A stretch of DNA of 20,885 bases from Candidatus Bathycorpusculum fermentans (GCA_009787175.1 WRGM01000157.1:1-20885), one strand, 5' to 3'. Shown: positions 8,015 through 14,609, counted from the first letter of the stretch. Program-made: numbers and translations. Notes: generated by a model not told the origin, from the sequence alone.

Positions 8015-8617
8015 TTATTGTCCTCCCTTAGTTTTTTTAGGGGTTTTTGGTTTAGCACTAGGCTTAGATGCAGCTGCTGCTTTAGGTGCAGCTGTCTTTT
8101 TTGCTATTGGTGCTTTCTTAACTACTGCCGGTTTTACTACTTCCGGTTTTGTTTTATCTTCAATTTCTTCAATAATAGAAATTATTGGTTTTGGTTTTTG
8201 TTTAACAGTTAGTACAGGTTTTTGTGTTGGCTTTGGAGCAGTTTCTTTTTCCAATGGTTTTTTCCGCTCAACAACTGCTTTGCGCTTTTTGTCGTTGAGA
8301 CTAAAGTTTTTTATTACAACCTTGGAAGGATGTACTGAAAGGAAAATGTTTGTACCATCAACTTTTTCACGTGTTAAACCTTCAAGATAAATATGGTAAT
8401 TTTTCAAATCAACGCGAGAGATTTTTCCTTCAAATCCCTTGTTGTCGCCGCGTTGAATGCGAACTGTGTCTCCTTTTCGCACAGGAAGAGTCTTTACGCC
8501 ATGTTTCTTGGCTAGGTCTTTTGTAAGTGGTGCAGCCATTATTTTATGGCGTATATGTGCAGGTGCGTTATAGAGGCGCTTTCGTTGTTTGCAAGGGTCC
8601 TTAACTTTTATTTGCAT
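8015..8617 (-). CDS. rpl24: 50S ribosomal protein L24 (uL24) with long basic tail
   Basis: L24 starts 23S rRNA folding and sits at the exit-tunnel rim. Residues 1-120 are a normal archaeal L24: KDPCKQRKRLYNAPAHIRHK, a KOW motif (VRKGDTVRIQRGDNKGFEGK, about residues 46-65), and HPSKVVIKNFSLNDKKRKAV. Residues 120-200 are an added lysine-, alanine- and proline-rich tail with repeated K-P and A-P steps and a short acidic patch (EEIEDKTKPE). It resembles the disordered tails of linker histones in composition only. TAAGGAGAG lies upstream of the ATG. The neighbours are L14 and S4e, as in other archaea. Confidence 0.96.
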   Translation of the reverse strand: MQIKVKDPCKQRKRLYNAPAHIRHKIMAAPLTKDLAKKHGVKTLPVRKGDTVRIQRGDNKGFEGKISRVDLKNYHIYLEGLTREKVDGTNIFLSVHPSKVVIKNFSLNDKKRKAVVERKKPLEKETAPKPTQKPVLTVKQKPKPIISIIEEIEDKTKPEVVKPAVVKKAPIAKKTAAPKAAAASKPSAKPKTPKKTKGGQ

Positions 8618-8629
8618 ATTTTTCTCTCC

Positions 8630-9073
8630 TTATACGATCATGTTTGAGGCACTGGCAATTCTTGGCCATCTTTCTGCTGCTTCTCTTGCAACTGGTCCTC
8701 TGATTTCAGAGCCTTTCATTTCGCCCTCAGGGGTTATAATTACTGCTGCATTATCTTCAAATTGTACCCAGACACCGTCAACTCTGCGGTAAGATCTTCT
8801 TTGGCGCACAATAACTGCTTGGAAAATTTTCTTACGCATATCTGGTGAACCTTGACGGACTGAAACGGTTATTTTATCGCCTACTGTAGCTGATGGATAA
8901 CGTCTTAGTCGTCCTTTATAGCCCATTGCTTGAATTAATCGGAGAACTCGTGCACCTGTATTATCAGTACATCTGAGCTCTGAACCAGATACTAGACCTC
9001 TGGTGATTTTTTGACCGTGAGCAAGCACACCTTTTGAGGTAAGTGCTCTCTGTTTTGCTTTCGCTGCACACAT
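8630..9073 (-). CDS. rpl14: 50S ribosomal protein L14 (uL14)
   Basis: L14 is a subunit-interface protein contacting 16S rRNA helix 14; in eukaryotes and archaea it is the docking site for eIF6. The 147-residue product has GSELRCTDNTGARVLRLIQ near residues 30-50, the basic KGRLRRYPSATVGDKITVSV stretch and the family's VIVRQRRSYRR, FEDNAAVIITPEGEMKGSEI and GPVAREAAERWPRIAS motifs. The binding site GGAGAG lies inside the last codons of S17, and the start codon follows the S17 stop by 1 nt. Confidence 0.98.
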   Translation of the reverse strand: MCAAKAKQRALTSKGVLAHGQKITRGLVSGSELRCTDNTGARVLRLIQAMGYKGRLRRYPSATVGDKITVSVRQGSPDMRKKIFQAVIVRQRRSYRRVDGVWVQFEDNAAVIITPEGEMKGSEIRGPVAREAAERWPRIASASNMIV

Positions 9074-9074
9074 G

Positions 9075-9395
9075 TTACTTTTGCTCTCCTAATTTTTCAA
9101 CAACTACGAAAGATACCGTTTTGCTGATTGGTCGACATTCAGCAATTCTCACACGGTCGCCTTCTTTAACGTCAATACATGGGGGATTGTGTGATGCTAT
9201 ATGACCGTGTCTTCTTTCGTATCTTGAGAATTTTGATGAGAACTGCATAAATTCTCGGTCAACTATGACTGTTTTATCCATTTTTGCAGAAACAACTATG
9301 CCTTCGAGAATACGTCCTCTTATGGATAATGTTCCATGGAATGGACAATGGCGGTCGTCACATGTTTTTTTAGGTTGCTTGAATGTTAAAGACAT
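9075..9395 (-). CDS. rps17: 30S ribosomal protein S17 (uS17)
   Basis: S17 is a primary 16S rRNA-binding protein with an OB fold. The archaeal signature is clear: a leading Cys pair (CDDRHCPFHGTLSIRGR), then the OB strands EGIVVSAKMDKTVIVDREF and KEGDRVRIAECRPISKTVSF. I chose the ATG at 9395 (106 residues) over the one at 9401. AGAGG then lies 8 nt upstream, rather than 2 nt, and the start overlaps the Rnp1 stop as TAATG. Confidence 0.96.
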   Translation of the reverse strand: MSLTFKQPKKTCDDRHCPFHGTLSIRGRILEGIVVSAKMDKTVIVDREFMQFSSKFSRYERRHGHIASHNPPCIDVKEGDRVRIAECRPISKTVSFVVVEKLGEQK

Positions 9396-9676
9396 TACCA
9401 TAACCTCTTAATGCTTTTTTTTAGTCTATCCTCAGGTCTTCCAATCAAAATTTTACCGTCAATTTCAACGCTTGTGCCATCATTGAAGGTGAAGTTAAAA
9501 ACAGCAGAATCTTTAATTATGCTTTTAGCTTTGCCCTCGCTGGCTAATGTGAAAGTGTTTTTTGTTTCCCCGATAACTCTACCGCTTAACCCAAGATAAC
9601 CAGAATGGTTACTATAAGCGATTTGAGCTGCCGTGCCGATAAACTCGTATCGGATGATGTCTGGGGTAATTTTCAT
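9395..9676 (-). CDS. rnp1: RNase P protein component 1 (Rpp29/Pop4)
   Basis: Rpp29 is one of the archaeal RNase P proteins. With Rpp21 it supports the specificity domain of the catalytic RNA that matures tRNA 5' ends. The 93-residue product begins ITPDIIRYEFIGTAAQIAYS and has the Sm-like barrel sequence GYLGLSGRVIGETKNTFTLAS, then VFNFTFNDGTSVEIDGKILI, GRPEDRLKK and a basic end. This gene normally sits between L29 and S17 in archaeal ribosomal clusters, exactly as here. It shares single-base TAATG junctions with both neighbours. The SUI1-type gene seen beside it in some archaea is absent. Confidence 0.95.
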   Translation of the reverse strand: MKITPDIIRYEFIGTAAQIAYSNHSGYLGLSGRVIGETKNTFTLASEGKAKSIIKDSAVFNFTFNDGTSVEIDGKILIGRPEDRLKKSIKRLW

Positions 9677-9954
9677 TAACTTTGTTTCTCCTTAGATGCG
9701 TTCACCTTGGACTGTTTATCAGCTGTTTTTTCTTCTTTTGCTGTAGCCCTAAGGTTAAGTTTCACTTCATTCTCAACTGTGAGAATTTGAGCGATTGTTT
9801 TACGCAGTTCTCTTACACGTGTTGAATTTTCAACAGCACCACCTGCGTTAATCATGGTTTTCATACGTGTAAGTTCAGTACGTAATTCTGAAAGTTTTTT
9901 TGTCCTAGCTTCACTGGACATGTTAATAATTTCTTGTAGCCGCAATATTGGCAT
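9676..9954 (-). CDS. rpl29: 50S ribosomal protein L29 (uL29)
   Basis: L29 lies at the polypeptide exit site and is a docking point for nascent-chain factors such as SRP. It is a two-helix protein: LRLQEIINMSSEARTKKLSE, then ELRTELTRMKTMI, and the second helix STRVRELRKTIAQILTVENE. The core ends near residue 68. The remaining 24 or so residues are lysine- and serine-rich low-complexity sequence (from about ATAKEEKTADKQSK), making the protein 92 residues instead of about 65-70. Single-base overlaps join it to S3 and Rnp1. Confidence 0.95.
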   Translation of the reverse strand: MPILRLQEIINMSSEARTKKLSELRTELTRMKTMINAGGAVENSTRVRELRKTIAQILTVENEVKLNLRATAKEEKTADKQSKVNASKEKQS

Positions 9955-10775
9955 TACTCTTTTACCTCCTCAATTTTTTCTTCAGTCTCTTCCACTACGG
10001 CTGTTTCAGTTTCTTTAATAGGCTCAACTTCAACATCAGGTTCGTCAGATATTTCTGTGGCTACAATTGTTTCATTGTGTAGTGATTCTGGTGTTGGTTC
10101 AGGCGCTGGTGCTGGTTGCGGTGCCTTTACTACAACTGGGGCTGATGTGACTATTTCTGGTGTTTCTTCTTGTGTTGGTAATTCTGCAGCTATTTTGATT
10201 TTATCAGGGAATTGGGCGTCTGGGGGCATTATTTTAACGCGAACGCCTATAATGCCTGGTTTAAGTTGGACATGTGCTTCTGCTTTTTTTATGGCGCGTA
10301 ATGCTGGTTCGCCACATCTTGGGAAGTATCCTGCGCGGAATTTTTCGAATCTTGCGCGTTCTGTTCGAAGTTTGCCGCTTATGACGATTTCGCAGCCTAA
10401 TGCGCCTGCTTCCATAACTTGGCTGAGTGCCCAGAAACCTGCACGTCTAAAGTGAACACCTCGTTGTAGCGCGGATGAAACACGATTTGCGACAACTGAT
10501 GCATTAAATTCTGGAACTTCAATTTCAGAGACACTAATTTGTGGGTTAGAAAGTTTAAATTTTTCTTCTAATGAAGTTGCGAGTTCTTTTATTGTTTCTC
10601 CGCCTCGACCGATAACTAGTCCGGGTCTCATGGCGTAGATAACAACATGTGTTCCAAGTGGAGTTTTGGAAAGGTTTACTCCACCGTATCCGGCACGTTC
10701 AAGTTTTGTTTGTAAAAACTCGTCAATTTCTGTTCTTTTCATTGATTCAGTTATAAATCGTTTTACTATTGACAT
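9954..10775 (-). CDS. rps3: 30S ribosomal protein S3 (uS3) with long acidic tail
   Basis: S3 lines the mRNA entry channel of the small subunit. The N-terminal KH domain carries the G-x-x-G loop at residues 56-59 (GLVIGRGGETIKEL). The C-terminal domain has LQRGVHFRRAGFWALSQVME, then GCEIVISGKLRTERARFEKF and KPGIIGVRVKIMPPDAQFPD. The conserved part ends near residue 198. About 74 further residues are rich in Pro, Ala, Val, Thr and Glu and become strongly acidic at the end (EEKIEEVKE). This tail is presumably disordered and makes the protein 273 residues long. L22 lies just upstream with a 2-nt gap. Confidence 0.97.
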   Translation of the reverse strand: MSIVKRFITESMKRTEIDEFLQTKLERAGYGGVNLSKTPLGTHVVIYAMRPGLVIGRGGETIKELATSLEEKFKLSNPQISVSEIEVPEFNASVVANRVSSALQRGVHFRRAGFWALSQVMEAGALGCEIVISGKLRTERARFEKFRAGYFPRCGEPALRAIKKAEAHVQLKPGIIGVRVKIMPPDAQFPDKIKIAAELPTQEETPEIVTSAPVVVKAPQPAPAPEPTPESLHNETIVATEISDEPDVEVEPIKETETAVVEETEEKIEEVKE

Positions 10776-10777
10776 GC

Positions 10778-11254
10778 CTATTCTCCTGGTTTTTCGTCTA
10801 GGACGATTTCTATGTGTGTCGTTGTGTTATATTTTGGTGATGCTCTGCCGTGTGCTCGTGGAGTGAAGCGTTTAAGTTTCATACCAGGGTAGGCAGCAGC
10901 GTGCATAATTCTTAGTCGGTCAACATCTAAACCTTTGTTTTCAGCGTTTGATTCTGCCGCTTCGATAACACGAAGGACTTGTTCGGATGTTTTTATTGGG
11001 TATCTTCCTGCAAAAGTGCGGACTAGTCCACGTCTGTGTCCAAGTTTTTTGTTGTATCTTGCGTAGGGTACTGCTTTTCTCATGGCTATAACATCGCGCA
11101 AATATTGTTTTGCGGTGGAAAGCATCATACCTCTGACGGCGCGGCAAACTTCTCTTGCCGCTTTATGGGATACCTTGAGTTCTCTTCCGCTAGCTTTCAC
11201 TGTTGTTTCTGGATTTAATGTTTCTTGAATGATGGAGTATCCCCATTTTGGCAT
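10778..11254 (-). CDS. rpl22: 50S ribosomal protein L22 (uL22)
   Basis: L22 is a large-subunit protein whose long hairpin reaches into the exit tunnel. The 158-residue archaeal form shows VSHKAAREVCRAVRGMMLST, then GHRRGLVRTFAGRYPIKTSE, VLRVIEAAESNAENKGLDVD and the conserved RFTPRAHGRASPKY near the C-terminus. I chose the ATG at 11254 (MPKWGYSI, the family's usual start) over an in-frame TTG at 11275, because GGAG lies 8 nt before the ATG. It is the first gene of the long ribosomal transcript here; S19, usually upstream, is absent. Confidence 0.96.
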   Translation of the reverse strand: MPKWGYSIIQETLNPETTVKASGRELKVSHKAAREVCRAVRGMMLSTAKQYLRDVIAMRKAVPYARYNKKLGHRRGLVRTFAGRYPIKTSEQVLRVIEAAESNAENKGLDVDRLRIMHAAAYPGMKLKRFTPRAHGRASPKYNTTTHIEIVLDEKPGE

Positions 11255-11287
11255 TTCTATATCTCCGATGCGCAATCAATCACGTAG

Positions 11288-11306
11288 AAGCGATTTATAT
11301 AGCTTC
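11288..11306 (-). promoter_or_regulatory. TATA promoter of the ribosomal operon
   Basis: The minus strand reads GGGAAGCTATATAAATCG, a strong archaeal BRE-plus-TATA element with the TATA core at 11301-11294. The start of transcription would fall near 11272. That gives a leader of about 18 nt to the L22 ATG, containing its GGAG site. This is the best promoter in the window and fits a highly expressed ribosomal operon. Confidence 0.7.
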
Positions 11307-11570
11307 CCGTATCACAAATAGAATTTTAGTTGAATAGATCGATAAGTATCCCTGAGTGGATCAATTCGAACGCGTGAGGTGTAAGTTTCTGGAGTGCAAC
11401 TAGGAATATATAGTTTTTCCAAATTTACGTTTCACGAAAGGAAAACATAATTCAAAACAACACCTGTTAAACACTTTCAGGCAAAAATTTTTAAAAAGCT
11501 CTACACAAAAATCGTGTAAAAGCATGTTGACTAAGATATTTATACGTGATACGGGGGGCAATTATATTAA

Positions 11571-11584
11571 ATTATTTATATAGA
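11571..11584 (+). promoter_or_regulatory. TATA promoter of the coiled-coil gene
   Basis: TTTATATA at 11575-11582 lies about 40 nt before the ATG at 11618. The predicted transcription start is near 11603, leaving a short leader with GAAGG at the proper distance from the ATG. The overlap of the two genes suggests that rpiA is read from the same promoter. Confidence 0.5.
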
Positions 11585-11617
11585 TAACATGTAATACTCT
11601 TATAGAAGGCTGTGCGC

Positions 11618-12424
11618 ATGTCGTGGATCGGTGACTCTACAACAAGTGTTATAATAATTATTCTAGCTGTAACGATAGCGATAACTGCGTCTATGACCGT
11701 GCTTTTTGGAATGAGGCTTAGGTCTAAAAAGCCGAAAGTAGAAGAAAAAAATAAAGATAAAAACAAAAATCTTAAAAATGCAGACCTAGAAATACCTAAC
11801 ATATCATTTAAGATGTCAAAAAGCGTTCAAACGACTACGGCATCAAATGCTAAAGATGAGTTACGTATTTTAGATTTAGAGCGCGAAATTTTAGGAGATT
11901 CTATTAGACGGCTTTATGAAGCGCAGGCAGAGGGTAAAATTACAGAGGCAGAGCGGGAGCGGCTTGCGGTAACTTATAAAAATCGTATGGCTTCAATTAA
12001 GGAGTCAATAGTTAAAGATGAAACTATAGTTGCACTGCATGAACTTGAGGGGATGCAGGAAGATTTAATGCAACTTTTTAGCGAACGTTTTGGTGAATTG
12101 ACAAGTAAAGTTGAGGAATTACGTGGAAAAATAGACATTAGGCCAATAAGAGAAATTCCCATAAAGATGCCAACACCCCTAGCGCCAATACAGCAAATGG
12201 AGCAAGACGATGATGAAGAAGAAACAACATCAACATACCGCAGTAGAAATAGCAATGACAGCAGTAGCGGTGGGGAAGATAAACAGAAAAAGAAGCGCAA
12301 ACCAGCAACAGCCGCAGTAGAAAAGTCAGATGTTAAAAGTGAGGCAGAAAAACGTATAGAGACCATAAGAAGTGAAGTTGAGAAAGTGTTAGATAAATTA
12401 GGACAGATGGAAATTGAAAACTAG
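11618..12424 (+). CDS. Membrane-anchored coiled-coil protein of unknown function
   Basis: I do not recognise a named family. The 268-residue product has one N-terminal hydrophobic helix (about residues 9-32), followed at once by a basic stretch (RLRSKKPKV). That suggests a signal anchor with the bulk of the protein in the cytoplasm. Residues about 78-168 are a long charged helical region with heptad-like spacing (LDLEREILGDSIRRLYEAQA, then KITEAERERLAV and ELTSKVEELRGKI). A Pro/acidic/Ser-rich linker follows (about 170-225), then a basic patch KQKKKRK and a short C-terminal helix. The ATG at 11618 is preferred over a GTG at 11612, because GAAGG lies 8 nt upstream of it. Its end overlaps rpiA by 11 nt. 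Confidence 0.8.
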   Translation: MSWIGDSTTSVIIIILAVTIAITASMTVLFGMRLRSKKPKVEEKNKDKNKNLKNADLEIPNISFKMSKSVQTTTASNAKDELRILDLEREILGDSIRRLYEAQAEGKITEAERERLAVTYKNRMASIKESIVKDETIVALHELEGMQEDLMQLFSERFGELTSKVEELRGKIDIRPIREIPIKMPTPLAPIQQMEQDDDEEETTSTYRSRNSNDSSSGGEDKQKKKRKPATAAVEKSDVKSEAEKRIETIRSEVEKVLDKLGQMEIEN

Positions 12425-13118
12425 AGAAGATTTAATACAAGAAGCCAAAAAAAACGTTGCTCTGGAAGCAATTAAACATGTCAAAAATGACTCTATTATA
12501 GGCTTAGGAAGTGGAACCACTGTAGCTTATGCAATAGAAGCATTAGGAAACCGCGTAAAAAATGAGAACCTAAAAATTATGGGCATACCTTCATCATATC
12601 AAGCATTTCAACTTGCAATTCAACATGGCATCCAAATAACAACACTTGACGAGCACCCAATAATTGATATAACTATAGATGGAGCCGACCAAATTACACC
12701 AGAGCTTCATCTCATCAAAGGCATGGGAGCAGCCCTACTACGAGAGAAAATTGTTGCAATAGCCAGCAAATACAACGTTATAATAGCTGACGAGAGCAAA
12801 CGCGTAAACATTTTAGGTGAAAATAATCAAGCGGTACCAATTGAAGTTTTACCATTTGCACTCCAACTTGTAAAAAGCAGGATTACCGAATTAGGAGGAG
12901 CCGCAATTATTCGAGAGGGGAAAGGTAAACTTGGTCCAATCATTACAGATAATGGAAACGTAATAATTGATGCAAACTTTGGGTTAATACAAAACCCTCA
13001 AGAATTATCTGTTAAATTAAAAATGATTCCAGGCGTTATTGAAACAGGATTCTTTACAAACATGACAGATGTCGCATATATTGCAACTGAAAATAAAATA
13101 GAAAAAATTCAAAAATAA
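12414..13118 (+). CDS. rpiA: Ribose-5-phosphate isomerase A
   Basis: RpiA interconverts ribose 5-phosphate and ribulose 5-phosphate, supplying ribose for nucleotides in archaea that lack the oxidative pentose pathway. The 234-residue length is typical. The phosphate-binding loop GLGSGTT is at residues 30-36, the DGAD motif with both catalytic-site aspartates at 89-92, and LIKGMGAALLREK gives the conserved Lys102 and Glu111. Position 93, usually Glu (DGADE), is Gln here; this Glu is not the catalytic base. The start is a TTG at 12414 inside the preceding coiled-coil gene (11-nt overlap), so translation is likely coupled. It converges with hypE across 29 nt. Confidence 0.95.
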   Translation: MKTREDLIQEAKKNVALEAIKHVKNDSIIGLGSGTTVAYAIEALGNRVKNENLKIMGIPSSYQAFQLAIQHGIQITTLDEHPIIDITIDGADQITPELHLIKGMGAALLREKIVAIASKYNVIIADESKRVNILGENNQAVPIEVLPFALQLVKSRITELGGAAIIREGKGKLGPIITDNGNVIIDANFGLIQNPQELSVKLKMIPGVIETGFFTNMTDVAYIATENKIEKIQK

Positions 13119-13147
13119 TTAGTCCTTTTCAAAAAGTAGGCATATTT

Positions 13148-14218
13148 TTAACAAATTCTCGGCACAGGGTCACCTATAGGTCGAGCAATTATACGTTTCC
13201 CACCCACAACCGTCTGCATAGCCACACCCCTAAAAGAGTCGGTAACTTCACCTATAATTTGTGCGTCTTTACCCTCCCTTATTTGTGTTAAAAAAGCCAA
13301 AGCCTCATCAGCCTTTTGAGGCACAACACCAAACAGCATTTTACCCTCATTGCCAATCTCCAAGGGATCTAACCCAAGCATCTCGCAGGCTACTACAACA
13401 TCTTTTCGTATAGGAATCCTATCCTCATAAAGCAAAACACCCACCTTTGATTTCTCTGCAAACTCATTTAAAGCATCAGCCAAACCACCACGAGTCGGAT
13501 CCTTCATAGTCACAACCCCACCAACCTCGCACATAACACGCTGTATAACCTTGTTTAAAGGCTTAACATCAGATACTATATTACTCCCAAAATTCAAACC
13601 CCTCTGAGCAGAAAGAACCGCTAAACCATGATCACCAATAGTTCCCGATAAAATTATTTTATCACCCACAACAAGATTTGAATCAAGAGTCCATCTAGCA
13701 GAAAAACTTGACCGATACTTCTTTACCGTTTGCAGATTATTTTCAAGCGCCGCTGAACGCTTACCGATACCAGAAACATTCATAACACAACCACCTAAAC
13801 TGCCTTTTTCTACAACTTTGGTATCACCTGTAACTATACCCACATCAGCCTCAATGAGCGTTTGACGCATACTCTCCAAAATACGATCTAAATCATCTAG
13901 GGATAAACCTTCTTCTAATACAAAACCTGATGCTAAAGCGTATGGCTCAGCACCTAAAGCAGAAATATCATTAACTGTACCAGAAATAGACAAACGCCCA
14001 ATATCACCACCAGGAAAAAATAGCGGCTTAACAGCATGAGAATCACTTTTAAAAACTATATCACCAATAACTGCGGCATCATCCATAGCCTCCAAAGGCA
14101 CCTCAGCAGATAAAGCTAAACCACCAAAACTCTTAACGATATGCTCTTTGACAAAATTATGCATAACTGCCCCACCTGCACCATGCAACATTGTAATTTT
14201 TTCTCTCTCAGTTACCAT
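13148..14218 (-). CDS. hypE: Hydrogenase maturation protein HypE (carbamoyl dehydratase)
   Basis: HypE takes a carbamoyl group from HypF onto its C-terminal cysteine and dehydrates it with ATP to a thiocyanate. The cyanide is then passed to the iron held by HypC-HypD for the [NiFe]-hydrogenase active site. The 356-residue protein has the PurM/AIR-synthase fold signatures: N-terminal LHGAGG, then DDAAVIGDIVFKSDSHAV, the conserved VGIVTGDTKVVEKG and MKDPTRGGLADALNE. It ends in the diagnostic P-R-I-C, with Cys356 as the modified residue. A GGAG lies 4 nt before the ATG. It is on the opposite strand from hypF-C-D and is separated from them by a tRNA and a ligase gene. Confidence 0.97.
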   Translation of the reverse strand: MVTEREKITMLHGAGGAVMHNFVKEHIVKSFGGLALSAEVPLEAMDDAAVIGDIVFKSDSHAVKPLFFPGGDIGRLSISGTVNDISALGAEPYALASGFVLEEGLSLDDLDRILESMRQTLIEADVGIVTGDTKVVEKGSLGGCVMNVSGIGKRSAALENNLQTVKKYRSSFSARWTLDSNLVVGDKIILSGTIGDHGLAVLSAQRGLNFGSNIVSDVKPLNKVIQRVMCEVGGVVTMKDPTRGGLADALNEFAEKSKVGVLLYEDRIPIRKDVVVACEMLGLDPLEIGNEGKMLFGVVPQKADEALAFLTQIREGKDAQIIGEVTDSFRGVAMQTVVGGKRIIARPIGDPVPRIC

Positions 14219-14237
14219 TAAACTCCGCTTCTTTACG

Positions 14238-14270
14238 TATTATAAAATAAATCTTCGGTTGATAAAAATA
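14238..14270 (-). promoter_or_regulatory. Probable hypE promoter
   Basis: Two minus-strand AT-rich elements can serve as TATA box. TTTTATAA near 14247-14240 would start transcription almost at the ATG. TTTTTATC near 14270-14261 would leave a leader of about 20 nt that includes the GGAG site. I cannot decide between them, although the second fits the ribosome binding site better. Confidence 0.35.
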
Positions 14271-14381
14271 AACTAATCGCAAAAAAATTGTTCTAACAAC
14301 ACATGTCATAAATAAAAATACAGTAGTTATAGGGAAGTATAGCTTAAGGTTTAAATCACTGAACACAAACTAACATGACAT

Positions 14382-14394
14382 CCATAAATAAAAA
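14382..14394 (+). promoter_or_regulatory. TATA promoter of tRNA-Met
   Basis: ATAAATAAA at 14384-14392 lies about 25 nt before the first base of the tRNA. This is the normal distance for archaeal stable RNA genes, so transcription would begin at or just before the mature 5' end. Confidence 0.5.
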
Positions 14395-14408
14395 TGGCTA
14401 CAACATGT

Positions 14409-14516
14409 GCCGGGGTAGCCTAGCCTGGCTAGGGCGCCAGACTCATAATCTGGAGACAAAAGGGGCTAAACGCTCTTTGCCAGAAGTCGCGGGCTCGAAT
14501 CCCGTCCCCGGCACCA
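14409..14516 (+). tRNA. tRNA-Met (CAT), elongator type, with variable-loop intron
   Basis: The cloverleaf folds by hand: acceptor GCCGGGG / CCCCGGC; D stem GCCT / GGGC with A14, G15, G18, G19 and A21; anticodon stem CCAGA / TCTGG around CTCATAA (anticodon CAT at 14444-14446); T stem GCGGG / CCCGT; discriminator A; CCA encoded in the gene (14514-14516). A 30-nt intron at 14456-14485 interrupts the variable loop. After removal the loop reads AGGTC. The anticodon stem lacks the three G-C pairs of initiator tRNA and the first pair is G-C, so this is the elongator. A tRNA-Ile2 with modified C34 is less likely. Position 54 is C rather than the usual T. Confidence 0.93.
14456..14485 (+). other. tRNA intron at position 45/46 with bulge-helix-bulge motif
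   Basis: The exon strand CTGG (14450-14453) pairs with CCAG near the intron's 3' end (14480-14483). The two flanking three-base bulges are AGA and AAG. The inner stem is CAAA / TTTG, extended by GGGC / GCTC around a TAAAC loop. Cutting between the second and third base of each bulge removes exactly 30 nt and restores a normal AGGTC variable loop. No convincing outer exon-exon helix is seen, so the motif is of the relaxed kind. Confidence 0.85.
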
Positions 14517-14544
14517 ATCAGTTACAGATGAGGCTTTTCGCAAG

Positions 14545-14550
14545 TTTTTT
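14545..14550 (+). terminator. T-run terminator after tRNA-Met
   Basis: Six consecutive T lie about 30 nt after the CCA end. This is the expected simple terminator for an archaeal tRNA transcript. Confidence 0.5.
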
Positions 14551-14596
14551 AATATCCAAAGAATAAAGCATATGTCGTGCAGTAAACTTAGTTGTT

Positions 14597-14609
14597 GGTA
14601 TATAAAATA
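14597..14609 (+). promoter_or_regulatory. TATA promoter of the acyl-CoA synthetase gene
   Basis: GGTATATAAAATAG has its core at 14599-14607 and gives a predicted start near 14629. The leader of about 30 nt ends with GAGGG, 8 nt before the ATG at 14659. Both elements match archaeal consensus well. Confidence 0.65.

Larger units (their letters stand above)
11276..11617. other. Divergent intergenic region between L22 and the coiled-coil gene
   Basis: This is 342 nt without a convincing gene. It holds the L22 promoter on the left and the promoter of the coiled-coil gene on the right. Between them are further AT-rich elements: an AATATATAG near 11404-11412, a GATATTTATACG near 11536-11547, and a short ACAC...GTGT inverted repeat near 11503-11517. 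I looked for a tRNA, C/D-box sRNA motifs and a small ORF and found none I could support. Confidence 0.6.

Noticed and set aside
7902..8390. Long plus-strand open frames opposite L24 and S4e, rich in Phe, Cys and Leu.
   Set aside because: They are antisense shadows of the lysine-rich L24 tail and the S4e start; composition and lack of a start signal argue against them.
10057..10455. Plus-strand open frame of 132 codons opposite S3, rich in Gly, Ser and Ala.
   Set aside because: It mirrors the low-complexity S3 tail on the other strand; no motif or ribosome binding site supports it.
11310..11560. Possible small RNA in the divergent gap, with a TTCGAA resembling a tRNA T-loop near 11366-11371.
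   Set aside because: No cloverleaf, C/D boxes or stable stem could be built around it by eye.
11974..12366. Minus-strand frame of 130 codons, serine- and cysteine-rich, opposite the coiled-coil gene.
   Set aside because: It is the antisense of Glu/Lys/Asp-rich codons; the plus-strand frame has a promoter, a binding site and a sensible domain layout.
12680..12700. RpiA with DGADQ in place of DGADE as a sign of an inactive enzyme.
   Set aside because: Both aspartates of the motif, Lys102 and Glu111 are kept, so loss of activity is not indicated.
14375..14566. Open frame of 63 codons running through the tRNA.
   Set aside because: It is the tRNA gene and its intron read as protein; the cloverleaf explains the conservation.
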